From Falsihalocynthiibacter arcticus (GTDB taxonomy: Bacteria > Pseudomonadota > Alphaproteobacteria > Rhodobacterales > Rhodobacteraceae), in contig NZ_CP014327.1 in the NCBI RefSeq assembly GCF_000812665.2, forward strand, positions 3,005,501-3,069,500: a DNA stretch of 64,000 nucleotides, given 5' to 3'. Position 1 is the stretch's first letter. Each line of letters starts with the position of its first letter. A model generated the notes under the pieces. The model was not told where the DNA came from and searched no databases. It saw only the letters and a list, made by a program, of their open reading frames with translations. Position numbers and translations under genes: made by a program. This document shows, piece after piece, positions 58,050 through 64,000 of the stretch.

Positions 58050-58562
58050 TTAAGCAGGTTTAGCGGCTGGAATAGCGGGGGTTGTTGGAGCCGCAATCGC
58101 TTTTTGCGCTGAGCCTGTTGACAAAGGATCGTCCTGACGTTGAACGGAGCCTTCAAAATGCGCGCCGCTTTCGATCGCGATTGTTTTGTGAATGATGTCG
58201 CCTTCGACGCGGGCGGTGGAGGTAAGGCGGACTTTCAAGCCACGCACACGGCCAACAACGCGGCCATTAACCACAACGTCATCCGCAACAACTTCGCCGC
58301 GCACGGTGGCGCCTTCGCCAACAGTCAGCAAATGGGCGCGAATGTCGCCGTCAATGACGCCTTCGATTTGGATATCGCCTGTGGTGCGCAGATTGCCTGT
58401 GATTGTGAGGTCAGACGACAGAACTGACGCAGGCGGCTTTGGTTTTGGGGCAGATGGCTTGAATTCGCCTGTTGGCTTCTGAGTGGAAGCGTCCAGATTT
58501 AAAGTTTCGGGTTCACCAGCTTTTTTTGGGGCCGGATCATTGATTCTGCTTTTAGAAAACAT
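58050..58562 (-). CDS. Bactofilin
   Basis: Cytoskeletal polymer-forming protein of about 170 residues. A proline-rich N-terminus (KPKPPASVLSSDLTITGNL) is followed by the beta-helix repeat domain (GDIQIEGVIDGDI, LLTVGEGATVRGEVVADDV, GRVRGLKVRLTSTARVEGD). Its start lies inside the last codons of the M23 peptidase gene, an 11-14 base overlap. Bactofilin plus M23 peptidase is a recurring pair in proteobacteria, where the filament localises the wall hydrolase. Confidence 0.93.
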   Translation of the reverse strand: MFSKSRINDPAPKKAGEPETLNLDASTQKPTGEFKPSAPKPKPPASVLSSDLTITGNLRTTGDIQIEGVIDGDIRAHLLTVGEGATVRGEVVADDVVVNGRVVGRVRGLKVRLTSTARVEGDIIHKTIAIESGAHFEGSVQRQDDPLSTGSAQKAIAAPTTPAIPAAKPA

Positions 58563-59895
58563 CACTTGCTGCCTTGATAAATTTCATCGGGTTAACAGGT
58601 TTCCCGCCAACGTGTACTTCGTAATGAAGATGCGTTCCGGTCGACCGTCCTGTACTCCCCATAGCACCTAATTGGTCGCCGCGCGAGACCCTTTGGCCCT
58701 TGGAAACGTTGATTTTGGACATATGGGCGTAGTAGGTGACGATGCCAAACTCGTGTTGGACTTTGACCAATTTGCCAAAGCCCGAGAGCCAGCCTGCGGA
58801 AATCACCACACCGTCGCCTGTGGTGTAGATTGGTGTGCCATAGGAGGCGGCGAAATCGGTGCCGTTATGCATGCGACCCCAGCGTGGGCCAAAACCGGAG
58901 GTGAAGCGGAACGCCGATTTGAGGGGCAGGGCGAAGGGGGCTTTTGTGGCGGCGATACGGTAGATATTGATGTCGTCCATGGAGCGCAAAATCGTATTGG
59001 CGCGCAGACTGTCCGCATCGGGGCGTTCGCCTTTGGTCGAGAAAGTGAGGGGCGTTAATGGCCCGCCTTGGCCAGTATAGCCGGAGCGAATTTGATCGAT
59101 CATGCGATCAGGGGACAGACCCGCGTCGCGAAACATTTTGTCCATGGGCGCGAGCGAAACAGAAACGGCATCTTCAAGCTGGCTGAAAATTTTGTCATTA
59201 CGCTGTTGGGTCAGGAGAGCTTCGAATTCCAAATCCTCGATGGTTGCCTGCGCCGTGGATGCGGACACCACGATCTCGTCACGCTCATCTGCGGCATTAT
59301 CAAGGGCGGCGGTTAAGAAATCGACGGTGCCTGTGATATCTTCAAGCGCGCCTTCGGAGGGGGTAAACGCCTCGCCTTCGGCCAGCTTGAGGTTTAAATC
59401 TTCGGTCTCGCGCCGCGCGTTATCGCGCTCATGGATCGCGGTGCGCAGGGTCGTTTGAATGACATCAACACCGGTTTTAAGCTCAAGACGGCGGTCCTCA
59501 AGAGCGAGGAGTTCCGACTGCATTTTGGAGATCTGGTCGAGCGCCGCGCTAAAACGGTTTTGCGCATCAAGGGCGTCTTGGGTGCGGCTGTCGCGTTCTT
59601 GGGAAAGGGCGTTGAGGCGGGCCTCGTAGAGGTATTGTTCACGATCAGCTTGGTCGCGAACCGACCCAGAGCCGATACTATTCATAAAGAGAACTGAGGA
59701 CGCGATGATCGTCCAGGCGATCACACTCGCCGACCCCAGAAGGGCCACAGCTTGGGTCGTTGGCGAGAGCCGGACAAACCGTGTTTCAGTGTCAGATTTT
59801 AGGAAAAGCCGCCGTTCGGGAAGCCTTTTTTCAAATGCTGAATTAATCTTGGATGATAGACGTGCTCGCAAAACGAAATCCTGTAACTGCCCCAT
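58552..59895 (-). CDS. M23 family peptidoglycan endopeptidase with coiled coil
   Basis: The 447-residue protein has a cytoplasmic N-terminus and one membrane helix (ALLGSASVIAWTIIASSVLF), then a long coiled coil (about 95-240) and a C-terminal LytM domain. Zinc ligands are in MHNGTDFAASYG and THLHYEVHVGG, with the other catalytic histidine in YYAHMSKI. All metal ligands are present, so it is probably active rather than a degenerate EnvC-like activator. It is translationally coupled to bactofilin. Confidence 0.93.
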   Translation of the reverse strand: MGQLQDFVLRARLSSKINSAFEKRLPERRLFLKSDTETRFVRLSPTTQAVALLGSASVIAWTIIASSVLFMNSIGSGSVRDQADREQYLYEARLNALSQERDSRTQDALDAQNRFSAALDQISKMQSELLALEDRRLELKTGVDVIQTTLRTAIHERDNARRETEDLNLKLAEGEAFTPSEGALEDITGTVDFLTAALDNAADERDEIVVSASTAQATIEDLEFEALLTQQRNDKIFSQLEDAVSVSLAPMDKMFRDAGLSPDRMIDQIRSGYTGQGGPLTPLTFSTKGERPDADSLRANTILRSMDDINIYRIAATKAPFALPLKSAFRFTSGFGPRWGRMHNGTDFAASYGTPIYTTGDGVVISAGWLSGFGKLVKVQHEFGIVTYYAHMSKINVSKGQRVSRGDQLGAMGSTGRSTGTHLHYEVHVGGKPVNPMKFIKAASDVF

Positions 59896-60044
59896 AAGTG
59901 TGACGTGTCATTTTCCCCAAATCGGCGTCACCTGAGTGGGTTAACTGTTCGTACCCTCTGGATCAAGATTTTTTGCTATATCTTGTTGAGTTGACTGAAA
60001 AAACGGCGAAATTTCGCCTATTTTGTGGGCGCCAATGCCTAGAT

Positions 60045-60863
60045 TTAAGCGTCGTTAATCTCTGTTAACGGCCAATAGAAATCCGGTGGAATACCTGCCT
60101 CGGCCCGTTTTTCTTCGTTAAATGGGGGACGTAGGGTCGAATGGAAGTATTTGCGCACGAGGGTATGGAAGACTGGTTTCGGGTCAAGATTGTGGCGTCC
60201 GCACAGGAAGTGAAACCATTTGCTGCCGTAGGCCACATGGCCGACTTCTTCGCCATAGATCACTTCTAGCGCCTCAATAGTTTGCGTGTCTTTGGCCTGT
60301 TTGAATATTTTGATCATGCCGAGCGTGACATCAAGGCCACGCGCCTCCAACACCATGGGGACAACGGCCAAACGACCCATCAAATCCTCCGCGGTATCCT
60401 CGGCGGCTTGCCACATGCCCGCGTGGGCAGGCAGGGCGCCATAGTGGCTTCCGTGTGCCTCAAGACAGTCGGCCATCAGGTTGAAATGTTTGGATTCTTC
60501 ATCTGCGGCCTTGACCCAATCATCGTAGTATCCAGCGGGCATTTCGACGTGGCCAAAGCGGGCCAGAAGGTCCCAATGAAGATCGACGGCGTTGAGCTCG
60601 ATATGGGCAACCGCATGTAGAATCGCGATCCGCCCCTCGGGGGTTCCGGGCTTGCGCCGCGGCACGTCGCGGGGATTAAGAAGCGCAGGTTCGTTTGGGC
60701 GCGCAGGATGCATAGGGGGATTTGCGGTGCCAGTTTCGGGCGCATTCCCCGCAAGGCGCGCCGCAGCCCATTCGGCAGCATAGCGGCGGGACAGCGCGGT
60801 TTTTGCGCGCCCATCGGCGGTGCTTAGAACGTCGGTGGCCATTTCAGCGAGCGTTTTGCTCAT
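60045..60863 (-). CDS. DUF455 family ferritin-like protein
   Basis: The 272-residue helical protein has repeated E/H pairs of a diiron-type four-helix bundle: ILHAVAHIELNAVDLHWDLL, WVKAADEESKHFNLM, MVLEARGLDVTLGM and YGEEVGHVAYGSKWF. Such proteins are distant relatives of MiaE and rubrerythrin; function is not established. Its start overlaps the stop of the Bcp-type gene (ATGA), so the two form an operon, hinting at a shared oxidative-stress role. Confidence 0.88.
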   Translation of the reverse strand: MSKTLAEMATDVLSTADGRAKTALSRRYAAEWAAARLAGNAPETGTANPPMHPARPNEPALLNPRDVPRRKPGTPEGRIAILHAVAHIELNAVDLHWDLLARFGHVEMPAGYYDDWVKAADEESKHFNLMADCLEAHGSHYGALPAHAGMWQAAEDTAEDLMGRLAVVPMVLEARGLDVTLGMIKIFKQAKDTQTIEALEVIYGEEVGHVAYGSKWFHFLCGRHNLDPKPVFHTLVRKYFHSTLRPPFNEEKRAEAGIPPDFYWPLTEINDA

Positions 60864-61348
60864 CCGTTAACCTCGGTTAACACGGCGTCCAAAACCTCTT
60901 GCGCGTGATCTGGCACTTTAACTTTGCGCCATTCGCGCAGGATTTTTCCAGTGCCTGAAATTAGGAAGGTGCTGCGCTCAATGCCCCAGAACACCTTGCC
61001 ATACATGGATTTTTCGCGCCAAACGCCATAATCTTGGCACATCTGCGTGTCCTCATCACAGATCAAAGGAACAGAGAGCGATTGTTTGGAGATAAAGTTT
61101 TCATGCTTTTTTAGGCTGTCTGCGGAAACGCCGAATACCTGTACACCCGCGGCCTCAAATTGAGGGAGAAGTGACGTGAAATCAATGGCTTCTATGGTGC
61201 ATCCTGCGGTACTATCGCGAGGATAGAAGAATAGAACAACAGGGCTTGGGCGCAGTTCTGATAGGGTGACTTCGCCTTGCTGGGTTGCGGAAACGAAGGG
61301 TTTCGTGAAGTCAGGGGCGTTGGTCATTGCGAGGGGGCTATTTTGCAT
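60860..61348 (-). CDS. bcp: Thioredoxin-dependent peroxiredoxin, Bcp/PrxQ type
   Basis: Reduces hydrogen and alkyl peroxides. The 162-residue protein has FFYPRDSTAGCTIEAIDF with the peroxidatic cysteine and the conserved arginine in GIERSTFLISGTGKI. There is no cysteine five residues after the peroxidatic one; a second cysteine at MCQDYGVW is a possible resolver, or resolution may be 1-Cys. GGAGA before the ATG at 61348 decides the start. First gene of an operon with DUF455. Confidence 0.92.
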   Translation of the reverse strand: MQNSPLAMTNAPDFTKPFVSATQQGEVTLSELRPSPVVLFFYPRDSTAGCTIEAIDFTSLLPQFEAAGVQVFGVSADSLKKHENFISKQSLSVPLICDEDTQMCQDYGVWREKSMYGKVFWGIERSTFLISGTGKILREWRKVKVPDHAQEVLDAVLTEVNG

Positions 61349-61423
61349 TTCTTGTCTCCAAAGGGAATCGTCCCTGTTGTAACCTGTTTTGCGGCAAGGT
61401 AAAATTCGGGAAACGAGCGGGCG

Positions 61424-61437
61424 TTAACCTTGGTTAA
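61424..61437. promoter_or_regulatory. Inverted repeat TTAACC-TT-GGTTAA before bcp
   Basis: Perfect six-base arms with a two-base spacer, 76 bases before the bcp start and immediately before the divergent AsmA-like gene. A near copy, TTAACC-TC-GGTTAA, lies at 60867-60880 at the other end of bcp. Confidence 0.4.
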
Positions 61438-64000
61438 TTGCCGCCACATGAGGGTAGTGCGATCAAAGAACCGAAACAACGACGTCCCCTTAAAAAACAC
61501 CACAAAATCGGGTTAGCCACGCTCCTGATGATCTTTGCTGCCGTTGCTATGACGTTTGGGCTGACATTTTGGGCGTTGAAGCGCGGGATCAACGCTCCCG
61601 TTTGGATGATCGAACAGCTTGAAACCCGTCTGAATGCGAATGTTATTCAAGGGGTTGTGGCAGTGGGCGGCGTCCGTGTGGAACTGCTGGACGGGTTGGC
61701 GCCCGATATTGTTTTTACCGATGTGGTCTACCTCACAGAGGACGGCCGTCCGATGGCGCAAGTTGATCGCGTGCACGCGGTTTTTGCCGAGTCGCCGATG
61801 TTTTCGCCCGAGTTGCTCCCGCGCCGCGTCGCGCTTTCTGGGGCGAAGGTTGTTTTGCGACGGGACCGCAATGGCGCGTTCAACCTTCAGTTTGGGGGCG
61901 AGAATGCCTTTGCCGCATCGGGCGATTTTAAGGACGTCATTCGCGAGCTTAAGTCCTTGTTTGAATTTCCTTTTTTGTCAGAAGTGGAAGATGTTTCGGT
62001 CAAGGATTTCGACTTTGAATTGATCGATGATTTTAGCGGTAGAACGTGGAATGTGAGCGAAGCCGCGCTGGTTATGAACCTTGCAGGCGGGCAAATTGAC
62101 ATCATTTCCAGCCTAGCGCTTGCGCGTGAAAACAGCGCCCCTGCAACGATGGCGTTCTCTCTTTCTGCGCCCAAATCTGGTTTGGCTGCCCAAGCGATGA
62201 TCAATGTTCAAAACGTGCGGGCGCGCGATGTGGCGTTGCAATCGCCTGCGCTGTCGTGGCTTGGCGTTTTGGAAGCGCCGATTTCTGGAGCGTTGCGGAC
62301 GGAACTTTTGGATGATGGTTCGCTTGGTGATTTGAACGGCACTTTGGAAATTGGCGCGGGCGCATTACAGCCAACTCCGACCGCGCATCCCATCCCCTTT
62401 AGCGAGGCAAAAGCATACTTTTCCTACGACCCAAAGCGGGCCAAAATCAGTTTTGATCTCTTGCAAGCGAAGAGTGATGCGGGGGAAGTTTTGGCCGAGG
62501 GGTTTTCCTATTTGCAGGATTGGGACGGCGCGCGACCAGGCGCGATGGTTACGCAATTGCAGTTTTCAAAAGTGGTCGCCAATCCGGGAAATCTGATGCC
62601 GGAACCTGCGGTTTTTGACGGCGGCGCGCTTGATTTTCGCCTGAAACTTGATCCTTTCGTCGCAACCATTGGGCAGCTTTCCCTGACCACTGACGCGCGA
62701 AAATTCTTATTTGATGGCGAGATTTCGGCTCCCGAAGGCGACTGGGACGTGCGGGTAAACACGCGTCTGAATACGATCGATCACGACAGCCTTTTGGCGC
62801 TTTGGCCCGTTAAGGTCGCGCCGCGCACGCGGAAATGGCTCATGGAAAACGTAACGGGGGGGCTGATTTACAACGTGGTCGCGGCCATTCGTAAAACGCC
62901 GGGAGAGCAGCTTCGCGCATCGCTTGGCTATGAGTTTTCCGACGCCACTGTGCGATATTTGAAAACCTTTCCGCCCGTAAAAGGCGGGAATGGTTATGTC
63001 TCACTGACCGGCAAGACGATGACGATTGCCGTCAACGAGGGGCATGTTTTGGTGCCCAATGCGGGAAGTCTTGATGTGGCGGGCACGGTCATTTCAATGC
63101 CTGACGTGACCCTGCGCCCCGCACCGATGGAAATTGAAATGCTGGCCCGCGGAGAGATTTCGACGGCGCTGTCGCTGTTGGATCTGGAGCCGTTTCGCTT
63201 TGTGAGTAAATCCGGCCAGAACGTTGAAATCGCGCAAGGAACGGCGGATATCTTGGCGAAGTTCAGCTTTGATATCGTCAAAAAGGTACAGCTCAAAGAC
63301 GTGACCTATGATGTTACGGGCAAGCTACTGGACGTGACGTCGACCCGCATTGTACCGTCGAAAATACTGACGTCCGAGCAGTTGGATTTGCATGTGACGC
63401 CCGAGTCGCTTCGCATTTCTGGGCCGGGACGGATTGGCACGGAAACCGATAAAGTTGCCTTTAATGTGGTGTGGGAGCAGCTTTTTGGCCCTGAGCATAA
63501 AGGGAATTCCAAGGTTACCGGAGACATCGAAATTTCGCAGGAATTTGTGCGCGCGTTTGGCCTTGGTTTGCCGAGGAACATGCTCTCTGGGGCGGGGATT
63601 GCGCAGATTGAAATCGACATGCAAAAAGACACGCCGCCGCGCTTTTCTATGACCTCTGATTTAAATCGCTTGGGGATCAGTTTGCCCGAAATTGGCTGGA
63701 GTAACCCCAAGAATTCAACGGGGACGCTCGCGGTTTCTGGCGTGCTTGGCAGCCCCGCACAAGTTGAGTCCCTTGAGCTTACGGCCAGTGGTCTGACGGC
63801 GAGGGGCAAGATTGAAATGTCGCCAAGTGGCGGGTTGAAAAGCGCGCGGTTAGATAAGGTGCGCCTTGGAAAAGGGTTGGATGTCGGGGTTAACGTTGTT
63901 GGGCGCGGGGCTGGGCGCAAGCCCGAAATTAGCGTTGTAAACGGGACCGTTGATCTGCGAAGCTTCAAGCTTCCTTCGGGAAGTGGCGGCGGGAGTGGTG
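61438..64000 (+). CDS. AsmA-like / DUF3971 (YhdP family) membrane protein, 3' end beyond the window
   Basis: An open frame of more than 850 codons runs off the window end. A basic N-terminus (KEPKQRRPLKKHHKI) and one membrane helix (GLATLLMIFAAVAMTFGLTF) are followed by a long beta-rich periplasmic part typical of bridge-like lipid transport proteins of the AsmA/YhdP clan (FDGEISAPEGDWDVRVNTRL, WLMENVTGG, PRNMLSGAGIAQIEIDM). The start is unclear. No ATG lies in frame upstream of the helix. A TTG at 61438 would work. The ATG at 61448 would also fit if one G were missing from the run at 61452-61454. Confidence 0.82.
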   Translation, partial: MPPHEGSAIKEPKQRRPLKKHHKIGLATLLMIFAAVAMTFGLTFWALKRGINAPVWMIEQLETRLNANVIQGVVAVGGVRVELLDGLAPDIVFTDVVYLTEDGRPMAQVDRVHAVFAESPMFSPELLPRRVALSGAKVVLRRDRNGAFNLQFGGENAFAASGDFKDVIRELKSLFEFPFLSEVEDVSVKDFDFELIDDFSGRTWNVSEAALVMNLAGGQIDIISSLALARENSAPATMAFSLSAPKSGLAAQAMINVQNVRARDVALQSPALSWLGVLEAPISGALRTELLDDGSLGDLNGTLEIGAGALQPTPTAHPIPFSEAKAYFSYDPKRAKISFDLLQAKSDAGEVLAEGFSYLQDWDGARPGAMVTQLQFSKVVANPGNLMPEPAVFDGGALDFRLKLDPFVATIGQLSLTTDARKFLFDGEISAPEGDWDVRVNTRLNTIDHDSLLALWPVKVAPRTRKWLMENVTGGLIYNVVAAIRKTPGEQLRASLGYEFSDATVRYLKTFPPVKGGNGYVSLTGKTMTIAVNEGHVLVPNAGSLDVAGTVISMPDVTLRPAPMEIEMLARGEISTALSLLDLEPFRFVSKSGQNVEIAQGTADILAKFSFDIVKKVQLKDVTYDVTGKLLDVTSTRIVPSKILTSEQLDLHVTPESLRISGPGRIGTETDKVAFNVVWEQLFGPEHKGNSKVTGDIEISQEFVRAFGLGLPRNMLSGAGIAQIEIDMQKDTPPRFSMTSDLNRLGISLPEIGWSNPKNSTGTLAVSGVLGSPAQVESLELTASGLTARGKIEMSPSGGLKSARLDKVRLGKGLDVGVNVVGRGAGRKPEISVVNGTVDLRSFKLPSGSGGGSG

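Overview
The window reads as the chromosome of an alphaproteobacterium of the order Rhodobacterales (Roseobacter/Rhodobacter type). The evidence is a gene-transfer-agent (GTA) cluster directly upstream of cysE, a C4-pathway 5-aminolevulinate synthase, a pyruvate dehydrogenase operon whose E1-beta carries its own lipoyl domain, a class I DhnA-type aldolase, a BacNav-type sodium channel, and the fabD-fabG-acpP-fabF-mltG block. I see no rRNA, tRNA, CRISPR array or insertion sequence. Coding density is high and no gene-free stretch exceeds 300 bases.

Layout. 1-5 kb: prepilin peptidase, GFA-family enzyme, trigger factor, MarC protein, methyltransferase, secreted protein. 5-6.5 kb: ribosomal operon rpsF-rpsR-rplI (minus strand). 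6.7-9.4 kb: a membrane protein, a YceI protein and a convergent cytochrome b561-YceI fusion. 9.5-15.9 kb: fatty-acid synthesis and mltG, with a divergent eamA/marR pair set between acpP and fabF. 16.1-26.4 kb: a decaying GTA cluster. 26.5-38.8 kb: cysE, the PDH operon, ftsB, aldolase, pgk, two cyclophilins, a DUF3179 protein, tyrS and anmK. 38.9-45.6 kb: cupin, sodium channel, enolase, Fur/Mur, DUF1697, antiporter and an M20 peptidase. 45.9-64 kb: hemA, a RodZ-like protein, ispG, an M48 protease, aminotransferase, amidase, PBP1A, prfB, bactofilin plus M23 peptidase, DUF455, a Bcp-type peroxiredoxin and an AsmA/DUF3971 protein running off the end.

The most unusual region is the GTA cluster. 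The portal gene is joined near codon 130 to a short foreign tail, and everything from the portal C-terminus through protease, capsid, connectors and tail tube is missing. The terminase, gp12, gp13, gp14, gp15 and a DUF2793 gene carry frameshifts, a short deletion or nonsense codons. gp1, gp10, the tape measure and a DUF7742-type gene still look intact. No functional particle can be made from this locus alone.

A second pattern affects interpretation. fabF, anmK and a DUF985-type cupin gene are each broken by one missing base in a G or C run, and similar losses occur in the terminase and the DUF2793 gene. These may be base-calling errors. The nonsense codons and the large deletion in the GTA cannot be explained that way.

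Several regulatory sites can be read directly: a 24-bp perfect palindrome before pdhA, paired LacI-type operators before the aldolase gene, palindromic operators between eamA and marR, an FNR box before hemA, a CtrA-like box at 6.7 kb, and a structured leader before acpP. I found no wholly new biological system. The GTA remnant, the acpP leader and the operators are the best leads.
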